A stretch of DNA of 15,346 nt from Gammaproteobacteria bacterium (GTDB lineage: Bacteria; Pseudomonadota; Gammaproteobacteria; GCA-001735895). This document shows, in pieces, positions 1 to 6,980 of this stretch. The stretch spans positions 1 through 15,346 of the forward strand of contig JARFPR010000528.1 of NCBI GenBank assembly GCA_029288195.1, given 5' to 3'. A program made the position numbers and the translations under genes. The notes beneath the pieces were generated by a model. That model saw nothing but the letters and a program-made list of their open reading frames with translations, was not told the origin of the DNA and did no database searches. The first letter of the stretch is position 1. Each line of letters opens with the position of its first letter.

Positions 1-162
1 GATCGAATCGGTTAGCTTTGATTCCTCGGCGCTGTGAGCCTCGCGCACATCGACGATGACTGCATCGGAGTTTTCGTCATATATTTTCTTCGCCGTGGCA
101 ACGTCTACGCATTCGATATGTTGTTGAGCTTCCGTTATTAAGTCGCCTGCAGATTTAAGCAT
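1..162 (-). CDS. Rhodanese-like domain protein, N-terminal part (cut by window edge)
   Basis: The first 54 codons of a minus-strand gene run off the left edge. The start is the ATG at 162-160, preceded on the minus strand by CCAGGAAACTATC, a usable Shine-Dalgarno. After a helical stretch comes the segment VIVDVRE (residues 35-41), which matches the opening strand and Asp-Val-Arg turn of rhodanese domains. The active-site cysteine loop lies outside the window, so sulfurtransferase activity cannot be judged. It is separated from gluQ by 166 bases and probably has its own promoter. The family call rests on this short motif only. Confidence 0.7.
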   Translation of the reverse strand, partial: MLKSAGDLITEAQQHIECVDVATAKKIYDENSDAVIVDVREAHSAEESKLTDSI

Positions 163-295
163 GATAGTTTCCTGGTTTCCCGTTACTTCCGAAAGCAATA
201 GTTTACTGCGAAATGGTTTCGGAACAAGGCTATCCCGGTGGCAGCTGACGGGAACTTTTCGGACGGGAAGCAGCAGGTTTAATAGTCAATATGCC

Positions 296-328
296 CCCCG
301 ATGAGTTCACGGATGTCCTGGATCGGGG
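296..328 (-). terminator. Stem-loop directly after gluQ, possible 3' end of the dap operon
   Basis: CCCCGAT (296-302) and ATCGGGG (322-328) form a 7-bp stem with a 19-base loop, abutting the gluQ stop codon. No U-tract follows on the minus strand, so this is not a textbook intrinsic terminator. It may be an RNA-stabilising hairpin or a Rho-assisted end. The remaining bases up to 162 hold nothing else I can name with confidence. Confidence 0.3.
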
Positions 329-1237
329 CTAATTTTCAAAAGTTTCTGCGATCGCCGCGCGTTCCACCGGAATCGAGACGATGCTCCAGTTGTCCACTGC
401 CCATTGCAGGATTTCCTGGGGCCCGGCATTTTCCAGTTCGGGCTGTGGTGACTGGCCCAGGTGGCTTAGTGCGGCGAACAGCTGTCTCGACGGGTTCTGA
501 TGATCCAGCGCATTGGCCCCGGTTTGTTTGCTGAGCTTTACTCCCTGTGCATTGTTGACCAGTGGAATGTGCATGTAGTCGGGGGTTTTGAATCCCAGTT
601 TTTGCTGCAGGTAGATATGCAGGCAGGTGTTTTCCAGCAAATCGGCACCACGTACAACTTCGGTAATGTTCTGTAATTCATCATCGACCACCACGGCCAG
701 GTGGTAGGCGTAGATGTTGTCTGCTCGTTTGAGTACGAAATCGCCAACCGATTCAGACAGGTTCAAGGCAAATTCACCATACACCCGGTCGACAAATTTT
801 ATCCATTGCGCATTCCCGGTATTTAGCCGGATCGAATGGTTTTCGAGGGCTAACTGCTTTAAACGACAATTACCGGGATAAATCTGTCCCAGGGGTCCGC
901 TGGGCACGCCCTGTTCGCGCAGGGTCCGGCGGCTGCATTCACAGGCGTAGCAATCCTCCTGGTTCAGTAACTTGTCGAGATAGTGCTGGTACTTTTCAAA
1001 GCGTTTACTTTGATAGCTGACGGTTCCGTCCCATTCGAAGCCGAAGACTTCCAGGTCACGCAGAATTTGATCGCTGGCGCCGGCCACGACGCGGGGGGTA
1101 TCGACATCCTCGATACGCAACAGCCAGCTTCCCTGTTGCGACTTTACCTGGCAATAGCTCGCCAGGCCTGCGACCAGGGAGCCAAAATGCAGGGGTCCCG
1201 AGGGCGAGGGCGCGAATCGTCCAGTCAATGGCGTCAA
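329..1237 (-). CDS. gluQ: Glutamyl-Q tRNA(Asp) synthetase
   Basis: GluQRS is a truncated relative of glutamyl-tRNA synthetase that attaches glutamate to the queuosine base at the anticodon of tRNA(Asp), in the cytoplasm. The 302-residue length fits the family, which lacks the anticodon-binding domain. Visible are the HIGH-type signature SGPLHFGS (residues 13-20), a zinc site of the expected C-x-C...Y-x3-C form (C99, C101, Y120, C124), and the KMSKS-type loop KLSKQ (234-238). The start is TTG at 1237-1235. Its TTGA overlaps the dapE stop by 4 bases, which implies translational coupling and explains the weak start. gluQ is often found near dksA in gammaproteobacteria; here it is the last gene of the dap operon. 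Confidence 0.95.
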   Translation of the reverse strand: MTPLTGRFAPSPSGPLHFGSLVAGLASYCQVKSQQGSWLLRIEDVDTPRVVAGASDQILRDLEVFGFEWDGTVSYQSKRFEKYQHYLDKLLNQEDCYACECSRRTLREQGVPSGPLGQIYPGNCRLKQLALENHSIRLNTGNAQWIKFVDRVYGEFALNLSESVGDFVLKRADNIYAYHLAVVVDDELQNITEVVRGADLLENTCLHIYLQQKLGFKTPDYMHIPLVNNAQGVKLSKQTGANALDHQNPSRQLFAALSHLGQSPQPELENAGPQEILQWAVDNWSIVSIPVERAAIAETFEN

Positions 1238-2364
1238 GACAGCAGGTTTTCGAGAATACTTTGGTATATATCGGACAGTTGATCGAGTTCCTGCGTATTC
1301 ACATGTTCATTAAGCTTGTGAATCGACTCGTTTACCGGCCCGAGCTCAAGCACCTGTGCGCCCGTGGGGGCGATAAATCGACCGTCCGAGGTGCCACCCG
1401 TGGTTTCGAGAGAGGTCGTCAGTCCCGTATGCTGTTTAATGGCCTGTTGCGCTGCTGCAACCAGTTCGCCTTCAGGCGTCAGGAACGGGTATCCTGATAT
1501 CGACCAGTCGATGTCATATTCGAGCTCATGCTTGTCGAGTATTACGCGGGTGGTTTCCATTATTTGCTGCGCATCGATCTCGGTCGAATAGCGCAAGTTA
1601 AACGCAATTTCGGCGTGGGCTGGAACCACGTTATGTGCCCCGGTACCGGAGTTGATATTCGAAATCTGGAAACTGGTGGGCGGAAAAAAACGGTTTCCCT
1701 GGTCCCACTCGTGCCGCGCAAGTTCGTGCAATGCCGGCATTGCACGGTGGATCGGGTTGTCTACCTTGTGCGGATAAGCGACGTGCCCCTGTACGCCGTG
1801 AATCACGAGTTTTGCACCGATCGAGCCACGCCTGCCGTTTTTGACAACGTCGCCTACGTGGACGTGACTGGAAGGTTCTCCAATCAGGGCCCAGTCGATT
1901 TTTTCACCCCTTGCCTCGAGTGTCTCGATCACCTTGACGGTGCCGTTAACCGCTTTGCCTTCCTCGTCGCTGGTGATGAGCAGCGCTATCGACCCATGAT
2001 GATCCGGGTGCGCAACCACGTATCTTTCGCAGGCAGTCACCATTGCCGCGATACTCGATTTCATATCCGCTGCTCCGCGTCCAAACAGGTTGCCATCGCG
2101 AATTTCCGGGGTAAACGGATCACTATGCCATTTCTCCAGTGGTCCGGGCGGTACCACGTCGGTGTGGCCGGCAAAGGCAAGCACCGGCGCGGTCTTGCCG
2201 CGGCGCGCCCACAGGTTGGTGACATCATCGAAAACCATGATTTCGCAGGTAAAACCAATCGCCTCGAGGCGCTCGATCAATAACGCCTGGCAACCGGCAT
2301 CGTCTGGGGTTACCGAGGGTCTGGCAATCAGGTCAGATGCAAGTTTCAGGGTTGCGCTTGCCAT
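1234..2364 (-). CDS. dapE: Succinyl-diaminopimelate desuccinylase
   Basis: DapE is a dinuclear zinc M20-family hydrolase that removes succinate from N-succinyl-LL-diaminopimelate to give LL-DAP, a precursor of lysine and peptidoglycan. The product is 376 residues, the usual size. All metal and catalytic positions known for the family are present: H67 in AGHTDVVPPG, D69, D100 in GAADMKSS, E134/E135 in TSDEEG, E163 in IGEP, and H349 near the C-terminus. The dimerisation (lid) domain occupies roughly residues 180-290. The ATG lies 3 bases after the stop of the arsC/yffB-like gene and the 3' end overlaps gluQ by 4 bases, so the gene sits in the middle of the operon. Confidence 0.97.
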   Translation of the reverse strand: MASATLKLASDLIARPSVTPDDAGCQALLIERLEAIGFTCEIMVFDDVTNLWARRGKTAPVLAFAGHTDVVPPGPLEKWHSDPFTPEIRDGNLFGRGAADMKSSIAAMVTACERYVVAHPDHHGSIALLITSDEEGKAVNGTVKVIETLEARGEKIDWALIGEPSSHVHVGDVVKNGRRGSIGAKLVIHGVQGHVAYPHKVDNPIHRAMPALHELARHEWDQGNRFFPPTSFQISNINSGTGAHNVVPAHAEIAFNLRYSTEIDAQQIMETTRVILDKHELEYDIDWSISGYPFLTPEGELVAAAQQAIKQHTGLTTSLETTGGTSDGRFIAPTGAQVLELGPVNESIHKLNEHVNTQELDQLSDIYQSILENLLS

Positions 2365-2367
2365 GGC

Positions 2368-2721
2368 TTAGCCAAAGATCTCCTGGTACTGCGCCGCACT
2401 GAAGCCAAGATGTAGCTGCTCGTCTTTAGCCAGTATCGGTCGCTTGATGATCGCCGGATTGTCGAGCATTACGCTAATAGCCGATTCATGATCAATGCCG
2501 TCTTTGAGCGCGTCTGGCAAGGCGCGCCAGGTGGTGCCACGACGATTCAGCATGGCCTCCCAGCCCAATACCGCCTCCATGGATTGCAGCTGATCCTTGT
2601 CAAGCCCCTGCTTGCGATAGTCATGGAATATAAACTCGACCCCGTGATCGTTCAGCCATGCCCGGGCCTTTTTGATCGTGTCACAATTGGGTATTCCGTA
2701 TAAAGTTACCGCGTGAACCAT
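2368..2721 (-). CDS. ArsC/Spx-family thioredoxin-fold protein (YffB-like)
   Basis: A 117-residue thioredoxin-fold protein of the ArsC/Spx superfamily. It opens with YGIPNCDT, placing a single cysteine at residue 13 where arsenate reductase has its catalytic cysteine. It also has NRRGTTWR (59-66) and IKRPIL (92-97), both typical of the family. The close association with dapE matches the yffB-dapE arrangement known in enterobacteria. YffB is thought to be a glutathione-dependent thiol reductase rather than a true arsenate reductase, and no ars genes are nearby. The role in the DAP pathway is unknown. It starts 7 bases after dapD and ends 3 bases before dapE, so it is co-transcribed. Confidence 0.9.
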   Translation of the reverse strand: MVHAVTLYGIPNCDTIKKARAWLNDHGVEFIFHDYRKQGLDKDQLQSMEAVLGWEAMLNRRGTTWRALPDALKDGIDHESAISVMLDNPAIIKRPILAKDEQLHLGFSAAQYQEIFG

Positions 2722-2728
2722 GGCCTGC

Positions 2729-3550
2729 CTATATGTTGCGTATCAGTTCGTTGATCCCGACCTTGGCGCGTGTTTTTTCATCGACCTGTTTGACAATGAC
2801 CGCGCAGTAAAGACTGTACCTGCCGTTGTCGGACGGCAAGTTACCGGCGACTACGACCGAACCCTCGGGAATACGGCCGTAGCTCACTTCGTCGGTTTCG
2901 CGATTATATATCTTGGTACTTTGACCTATATAGACACCCATCGAGATCACCGAGTTCTTCTCGACAATCACGCCCTCGACAACTTCCGAGCGTGCCCCGA
3001 TGAAACAATTGTCCTCGATTATGGTGGGAGAGGCCTGCAGCGGTTCGAGTACGCCACCGATGCCGACGCCGCCCGAAAGATGAACATTTTTACCGATTTG
3101 CGCGCAAGAACCGACCGTTGCCCAGGTATCGACCATGGTGCCGCTGTCGACGTAAGCGCCGATATTGACATAGCAAGGCATCATTACCACACCGGACGCG
3201 ACAAATGATCCCTTGCGCGCCACGGCCGGGGGAACCACGCGAACCCCGCTGGCGGCGTGCTGTTCGGCCGAACAACCGTCGAACTTTGAGGCGACCTTGT
3301 CGAAATACTGGGTAAATCCACCCGGCATGACCTGGTTTTCACGAATGCGGAATGACAACAGCACGGCTTTCTTTAACCACTCGTTGACCTGCCAGCCGCC
3401 GGCGACCGGCTCGGCAACGCGCTGCTGTCCTGAATCGAGAAGCTCGATCGCCTCGAGCACAGCATTTTTGATCTCGGCATCGACGTTGCCGGGATTTATT
3501 TCAGCTCGATTTTCGAACGCCTGTTCGATAATTTGCTGAAGTTCAGCCAT
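2729..3550 (-). CDS. dapD: 2,3,4,5-tetrahydropyridine-2,6-dicarboxylate N-succinyltransferase
   Basis: DapD transfers succinyl from succinyl-CoA to tetrahydrodipicolinate, the committed step of the succinylase branch of lysine/DAP synthesis. At 273 residues it has the normal length. A helical N-terminal domain (about 1-100) is followed by a left-handed beta-helix of hexapeptide repeats from about residue 105 to 240. Examples are the stretches around PCYVNIGAYVDSGTMVDTW (125-143) and CFIGARSEVVEGVIVE (182-197). D141 and E189, implicated in catalysis in studied homologues, are present. The ATG has a good Shine-Dalgarno (AGGAG) on the minus strand at about 3555-3560, overlapping the end of the 10-base gap from dapC. 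Confidence 0.97.
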   Translation of the reverse strand: MAELQQIIEQAFENRAEINPGNVDAEIKNAVLEAIELLDSGQQRVAEPVAGGWQVNEWLKKAVLLSFRIRENQVMPGGFTQYFDKVASKFDGCSAEQHAASGVRVVPPAVARKGSFVASGVVMMPCYVNIGAYVDSGTMVDTWATVGSCAQIGKNVHLSGGVGIGGVLEPLQASPTIIEDNCFIGARSEVVEGVIVEKNSVISMGVYIGQSTKIYNRETDEVSYGRIPEGSVVVAGNLPSDNGRYSLYCAVIVKQVDEKTRAKVGINELIRNI

Positions 3551-3560
3551 GGTGTTTCTC

Positions 3561-4760
3561 CTAAAGTGCCGCTAACAGTGAATTGATTCGTTTGGCCGCG
3601 TCGAGGCATTCGTCCAGGGGGGCTACCAGCGCCATGCGCACCCGGTTTTCTCCGGGATTGCCTTCACCATGATCGCGTGCCAGGAATCTGCCTGGCAGCA
3701 CGGTCACGTTTTGCTCAGCGTAAAGACGTTGCGCGAACTCGGTATCTGAAATTGGCGTTTTGGCCCACAGGTAAAAACCCGCCTGCGGTTTCTGCGGCGC
3801 GAGTGTATCAGAAAGCAGTGCCAAAACCTGCTCAAATTTTTGCCGGTAAAGATTCCGATTTTCGACAACATGGGCTTCATCACTCCAGGCCACGGTACTT
3901 GCGGTTTGCGTCGCTGGCGGTAAAGCACAACCGTGATAGGTTCGGTAGAGCAGGAATTTTTCTATTATTTGCGCATCTCCCGCCACAAATCCCGAACGCA
4001 ATCCCGGTAAATTAGATCGCTTCGACAGGCTGTGAAATGCCAGGCAATGCCTGAAACTGTCGTTTCCCATACCCGCGGCAACACCAAGTAAACCGGGGGG
4101 AGGGTTATTTTCTTCAAAGTAAATTTCTGAATAGCACTCATCGCTGGCGATAACAAAATCGTGGCGATGGGCCAGCTCGATCAATTGTTCCAGGTATTGA
4201 CGCGACATGACAGACCCGGTTGGATTACCGGGATTGCAAATGTAAATCATCTGGCAGTCCGACCATTCCTGTGGGTCAACCTGGTCGAGGTCGGGAAGGA
4301 AATCTTTTTCCGGCAGGCAATCGAGATAGCGCGGTGATGCGCCAGCCAGCACCGCGGCACCCTCGTATATCTGGTAAAACGGGTTCGGCATGAAAACCAG
4401 GGGATTGGAGGCAGTGCGATCGATGATGCACTGGGCGATAGCAAACAGGCCTTCGCGCGTGCCGCTTACCGGCAACAGGTTCACTTCCGCATCCAATACA
4501 TCCTGTGCCATCGAGTAGCGTGTTGTTAGCCAGTTCGCAATCGCCTGACGCAACTCGTCTTTGCCGCGCGTGCCGGGGTAGGTCGATAACTGGTGCAGAT
4601 GAGCGATCAGGTTCTCGACCACAAACCGGGGTGCCGGATGCCTGGGTTCACCGATTGACAAGGCGATATGATCAAGCTGTGCCGGCGGGTGCAGGTTCTC
4701 TTTCAGCTGGACCAGTTTTTCAAACGGGTAAGGCTGTAGCAGGGATAAATCTTTGTTCAT
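3561..4760 (-). CDS. dapC: N-succinyldiaminopimelate aminotransferase
   Basis: DapC is a fold-type I PLP aminotransferase that converts N-succinyl-2-amino-6-ketopimelate to N-succinyl-LL-diaminopimelate with glutamate as donor. Visible features are CNPGNPTG (175-182), SDECY with D207 for the pyridine nitrogen, and SLSKRSNLPG with the PLP lysine K247. This last form is typical of proteobacterial DapC. The reading frame stays open upstream to 4838, but I chose the ATG at 4760. The protein then starts as MNKDLSLLQPYPFEKL, typical of the family, and is 399 residues. A promoter at 4788-4815 would also lie inside a longer version. First gene of the dapC-dapD-yffB-dapE-gluQ operon. Confidence 0.94.
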   Translation of the reverse strand: MNKDLSLLQPYPFEKLVQLKENLHPPAQLDHIALSIGEPRHPAPRFVVENLIAHLHQLSTYPGTRGKDELRQAIANWLTTRYSMAQDVLDAEVNLLPVSGTREGLFAIAQCIIDRTASNPLVFMPNPFYQIYEGAAVLAGASPRYLDCLPEKDFLPDLDQVDPQEWSDCQMIYICNPGNPTGSVMSRQYLEQLIELAHRHDFVIASDECYSEIYFEENNPPPGLLGVAAGMGNDSFRHCLAFHSLSKRSNLPGLRSGFVAGDAQIIEKFLLYRTYHGCALPPATQTASTVAWSDEAHVVENRNLYRQKFEQVLALLSDTLAPQKPQAGFYLWAKTPISDTEFAQRLYAEQNVTVLPGRFLARDHGEGNPGENRVRMALVAPLDECLDAAKRINSLLAAL

Positions 4761-4787
4761 GAGTGCCTGGTCAGTACTGGTGCGGAC

Positions 4788-4815
4788 AGTATAACGGCAC
4801 CGACCGAGTTTTAAA
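4788..4815 (-). promoter_or_regulatory. Sigma-70-like promoter of the dap operon
   Basis: On the minus strand, TTTAAA (4810-4815, 4 of 6 to TTGACA), a 16-base spacer and TATACT (4788-4793, 5 of 6 to TATAAT). The predicted start, near 4781, leaves a leader of about 20 bases before the dapC ATG. This supports the 4760 start. Confidence 0.5.
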
Positions 4816-4829
4816 TGATTAGCCCGAAA

Positions 4830-4841
4830 CGGGTACACCCG
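4830..4841. promoter_or_regulatory. Small palindrome upstream of the dap promoter, possible operator
   Basis: CGGGT-N2-ACCCG is a 5-bp inverted repeat. It lies within a denser pattern in which CCCGAA occurs at 4823-4828 and again at 4838-4843. Its centre is about 54 bases upstream of the predicted dapC start, where activators often bind. No regulator is recognised; this is a position-based guess. Confidence 0.2.
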
Positions 4842-4855
4842 AATTTGGAGGTGTT

Positions 4856-4927
4856 GTGATTTATTTACATCTGGTGGATCGGGATTTGAGACCCCGGTCC
4901 CAGTTACGATTGTTGAGCTACTTATAA
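4856..4927 (+). CDS. Possible 23-residue small protein (weak)
   Basis: A GTG-initiated 23-codon frame follows a strong Shine-Dalgarno-like GGAGGT at 4847-4852, though the 3-base gap to the GTG is short. The predicted peptide begins MIYLHLVDRDLRPRSQL and ends at TAA 4925-4927. It lies on the plus strand between two minus-strand genes and upstream of a plus-strand terminator at 4967-4998, so it could belong to a short independent transcript. There is no homology I can recognise and the frame is short enough to be chance. Confidence 0.15.
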   Translation: MIYLHLVDRDLRPRSQLRLLSYL

Positions 4928-4939
4928 TTTAATGCTCAA
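4913..4939. repeat. Inverted repeat flanking a TATAAT
   Basis: TTGAGC (4913-4918) and GCTCAA (4934-4939) are perfect 6-bp arms 15 bases apart. The interval between them contains TATAAT at 4923-4928. I find no matching -35 box, so this could be an operator over a weak plus-strand promoter or a hairpin in a longer RNA. Confidence 0.3.
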
Positions 4940-4966
4940 GATTCTCCGGTTATATGTTTGTGTGTT

Positions 4967-4998
4967 AACCCCATCTACCCGGTGGGGTTTTTTCTTTT
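4967..4998 (+). terminator. Rho-independent terminator on the plus strand
   Basis: AACCCCA (4967-4973) pairs with TGGGGTT (4983-4989), a 7-bp stem with a 9-base loop, followed by a T-rich tail to 4998. On the minus strand the bases after the stem are AACACACAAAC, not a U-tract, so it serves plus-strand transcription. No annotated plus-strand gene ends here, which points to a small unannotated transcript. Confidence 0.7.
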
Positions 4999-5011
4999 GA
5001 GCTGCCAGTAA

Positions 5012-5503
5012 CTAAGCGATAGCGATGTCGCGCCGGCCCGGGGTACTTAGGGTTTTGCCATCACTACTGTAGGTTTTACAATTACTCGACGCACCAAGCC
5101 CGGTCAGTATACCGAGTGAACGTTTTACGCGGTCCCGACCTTTGCTGACCAGCAGGCTATTGATCTGAATGGCATGTTGCAGTTGTACCAGGCTTTGTAT
5201 TAACTGCTGGTAAAGACCGGAGACACGGTTTTGCTCGTCGTCACACCAGGCCATGCATTTGTTAAAGCCGTCGCTATCCTGGCTAAAACCATAGTCGGCC
5301 AGCAGCTGGTAACGCTGTTGCTCGAGTCTTTCGATATCATCGACGGTGAAATCCGGATTTGACAGTGAGTCCTGCAGGTTTTCCAGTCGATTTTCGGCTA
5401 TTGCCTGCTTGATATTGGCCAGGTATTCGGTGGCTTTGCTAATACGTGCGTTATGCGCTTCCAGCAGTTCGATCAGTTGTTCACGACATGATTGGCTATT
5501 CAC
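5012..5503 (-). CDS. flgN: Flagellar export chaperone FlgN
   Basis: FlgN is a cytoplasmic chaperone that binds the hook-filament junction proteins FlgK and FlgL and pilots them to the flagellar export gate. The product is 163 residues, almost entirely helical with heptad-like leucines, as in the family. Its C-terminal tail (residues about 130-163) is polar and flexible, where FlgN binds its clients. Sequence conservation in FlgN is low, so the call rests on helix pattern, size and position after flgM. The start is GTG (5503-5501), overlapping the flgM stop by 4 bases (GTGA), so the two are translationally coupled. Confidence 0.88.
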   Translation of the reverse strand: MNSQSCREQLIELLEAHNARISKATEYLANIKQAIAENRLENLQDSLSNPDFTVDDIERLEQQRYQLLADYGFSQDSDGFNKCMAWCDDEQNRVSGLYQQLIQSLVQLQHAIQINSLLVSKGRDRVKRSLGILTGLGASSNCKTYSSDGKTLSTPGRRDIAIA

Positions 5504-5817
5504 GGCAGTAACTTCTCGATTTCACTATATTTGCGCGCGATCACTTCGGCATCGGTCTGGTACTCCCCCTTGCCGATTGCCTGCTTAATCGATTCTACGC
5601 GGGCTTCGTTAACCTCGGGAAGATTCTTGATTTGTTCGCTCAATTCCTCGATCAGCGTGGTACTACTCAGTTCGACGGTACTCGTTTCGCTGGCTTTATT
5701 GGCAGCAGGTTGTTTTTGCGCAGCCTGCTGGTTTGTTTTCGCAGTAGATCCAGCCTTGGTATCCCCGGATACCCCGGTATTTCGCAGGCGGTTTTGCGTA
5801 TTAATCGCGTCGGACAT
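5500..5817 (-). CDS. flgM: Anti-sigma-28 factor FlgM
   Basis: FlgM binds FliA (sigma-28) and holds back late flagellar genes until it is exported through the completed hook-basal body. The chosen ATG at 5817 gives 105 residues beginning MSDAINTQNRLR and has a strong Shine-Dalgarno (AAGGAG). The frame is open for 23 more codons, but those span the promoter. The N-terminal half is rich in Ala, Gln, Lys, Ser and Thr and looks disordered, as expected for the export region. The C-terminal half (about residues 47-105, from TVELSS to EIEKLLP) is the helical sigma-binding region. A sigma-28 promoter directly upstream makes it autoregulatory. Confidence 0.94.
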   Translation of the reverse strand: MSDAINTQNRLRNTGVSGDTKAGSTAKTNQQAAQKQPAANKASETSTVELSSTTLIEELSEQIKNLPEVNEARVESIKQAIGKGEYQTDAEVIARKYSEIEKLLP

Positions 5818-5846
5818 TGCTGGTCTCCTTGAGATTCCTGTGTACC

Positions 5847-5873
5847 TTATCGGCCGTATGACAAAATAGTTTA
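5847..5873 (-). promoter_or_regulatory. Sigma-28 (FliA) promoter of flgMN
   Basis: Minus strand: TAAACTAT (5866-5873), an 11-base spacer, then GCCGATAA (5847-5854). The -10 element matches the enterobacterial FliA consensus in all 8 positions, the spacer is exact and the -35 element is close to TAAAGTTT. It sits 29 bases upstream of the flgM ATG, in the 78-base gap after flgA. Confidence 0.92.
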
Positions 5874-5895
5874 CTGTTAAAAGCATTTAGATTCA

Positions 5896-6618
5896 TCAGA
5901 TGCTTACTCGTACCAGGGCTTCGCCCGAGACTATCCCTTCGACAACTCTAAGCGACTGGCTATTGCGAACCTTTACTACCTGGCCGAGGGTGGCGGACTT
6001 CAGGGCTGTGCCGGTCGATTTGATTTGCAGCCCGTTGTAATCTAGCACCAGCGTAACCTGTTGGCCCGAACGAACCATTAACCTGGGACTCAGGTTTTTG
6101 GGGGTGAGAACAGTTCCACGCTTCAGGTTACGTCGTGCCTGCAGCTGATCGAAGCCGCTGTTTTTCACGTAGTAGCCATTTCTAAGTAGCGCTATATTAT
6201 GCTTCTGAAGGGTGACCGCCGATGTGTCAATATTTTGACCTTTCAGTAATGGATTGGCGGTAACGATGACGTCTTCGAAGACTTCGATGCGTACCGGTAA
6301 ATGAATTTTCCAGCCAGAATCTATCGGACAACGCACCAGGATTGCGGTGTTCCCCAGGTCTCTGTCGGGTCGCACGAAATCGACCGCCAGGGCTTTTGGG
6401 CATACTTTAAGGCGCAGCCTTGAATCCAGCTTGCTGAGCTGAAAGCGAGGTGGATAGGGGCTTTCGTAAGGATATTTCGAGATAAAGGATTCAGTTTGCA
6501 TGCGGATTGAAGCCAGGCTCTGGTAATCCGTAGCCAGTAGTGACGATGAGGATGCCACTATGAAACAGATCGTTATCGCTAGGTGCAATACCGACCTTGT
6601 AACGGTTTTCAGAATCAT
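5896..6618 (-). CDS. flgA: Flagellar basal body P-ring chaperone FlgA
   Basis: FlgA is a periplasmic chaperone for assembly of the P-ring protein FlgI. From the ATG at 6618 the product is 240 residues with a clear signal peptide (hydrophobic core about residues 13-26, cleavage likely after SSSLLA). The SAF-type C-terminal region follows, with NPLLKGQNIDTSAVTL and LKRGTVLTPKNL segments. The frame is open to 6909, but those extra residues are not protein-like and precede the signal peptide. An ATG at 6630 is also possible. I prefer 6618 because it has AGG six bases upstream and because the sigma-54 promoter would start RNA near 6632, leaving no leader for the 6630 start. FlgI itself is not in the window. 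Confidence 0.9.
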   Translation of the reverse strand: MILKTVTRSVLHLAITICFIVASSSSLLATDYQSLASIRMQTESFISKYPYESPYPPRFQLSKLDSRLRLKVCPKALAVDFVRPDRDLGNTAILVRCPIDSGWKIHLPVRIEVFEDVIVTANPLLKGQNIDTSAVTLQKHNIALLRNGYYVKNSGFDQLQARRNLKRGTVLTPKNLSPRLMVRSGQQVTLVLDYNGLQIKSTGTALKSATLGQVVKVRNSQSLRVVEGIVSGEALVRVSI

Positions 6619-6642
6619 TTGCCTGGTCATGACAAGAGTCAC

Positions 6643-6658
6643 TGCAATTATCAGGCCA
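6643..6658 (-). promoter_or_regulatory. Sigma-54 promoter of flgA
   Basis: On the minus strand TGGCCTGATAATTGCA has GG and GC exactly 10 bases apart and ends in TTGCA, matching the -24/-12 consensus (TGGCACG-N4-TTGCA) in its core positions. The predicted start is near 6632, giving a 14-base leader before the 6618 ATG. Confidence 0.7.
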
Positions 6659-6931
6659 AAACTCGGCTCTGTTGCCAACTTTAATATAGTATCGATCCCG
6701 GGTAGATCCGTTAGGGATTTTTTTCTGGACGTCGATTTGAGGAATTCAGGCAATTCTGCAGGACAATACCCGCTTTCGTGATCTTGCAGGCTGCAGTCCA
6801 CCAGCAGCGCCCAAGGGGTGCAGAACTTGCTTGTTGAGTATCGTGACGGCTTGCTGAAGGGGCTGCAAGGAGGCGGCAATATTGCCTCTTTGTGTTGCCG
6901 CATTGCCACCCATGGGCCAGACGCCAGGACC
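6659..6931. promoter_or_regulatory. flgA/flgB divergent region, non-coding, with upstream palindrome
   Basis: No frame here encodes anything protein-like. The clearest structure is the perfect 12-bp palindrome GGCAATATTGCC (6875-6886). It is nested in a GAGGC...GCCTC pair (6870-6874 and 6884-6888). It lies about 110 bases upstream of the predicted flgB start, the usual distance for an enhancer bound by an NtrC-type flagellar activator. It does not match the FleQ consensus I know, so the bound protein is not identified. Confidence 0.35.
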
Positions 6932-6944
6932 TAAGTCTTTGATT
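6932..6944 (-). promoter_or_regulatory. IHF-binding consensus
   Basis: On the minus strand AATCAAAGACTTA fits the IHF core consensus WATCAA-N4-TTR at every position. It lies about 50 bases upstream of the predicted flgB start, between the palindrome and the sigma-54 promoter. That is the classic place for DNA bending that brings an enhancer-bound activator to sigma-54 polymerase. Confidence 0.55.
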
Positions 6945-6963
6945 TACAATAATAATAATTTGG

Positions 6964-6980
6964 TGGCACCGTCTATGCAA
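6964..6980 (+). promoter_or_regulatory. Sigma-54 promoter of the flgB operon
   Basis: TGGCACCGTCTATGCA carries GG (6965-6966) and GC (6977-6978) with exactly 10 bases between them. TGGCAC is a full match to the -24 element. The predicted start is near 6990, about 24 bases before the flgB ATG. Confidence 0.85.

Noticed and set aside
1528..2283. 251-codon plus-strand open frame across dapE
   Set aside because: It is a shadow of dapE, whose active-site residues are all intact on the other strand, and its translation has no family features.
4761..4838. 26-codon N-terminal extension of dapC
   Set aside because: The extra residues contain the predicted promoter and are absent from the family; the ATG at 4760 gives a normal DapC start.
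6695..6724. ATCCC...GGGAT followed by a run of T, terminator-like on the plus strand
   Set aside because: The stem is only 5 bp with a 14-base loop and no plus-strand transcript is expected to end there.
6619..6909. Open frame extending flgA upstream by 97 codons
   Set aside because: It precedes a clear signal peptide, is rich in Cys, Pro and Ser without pattern, and spans the flgA sigma-54 promoter.
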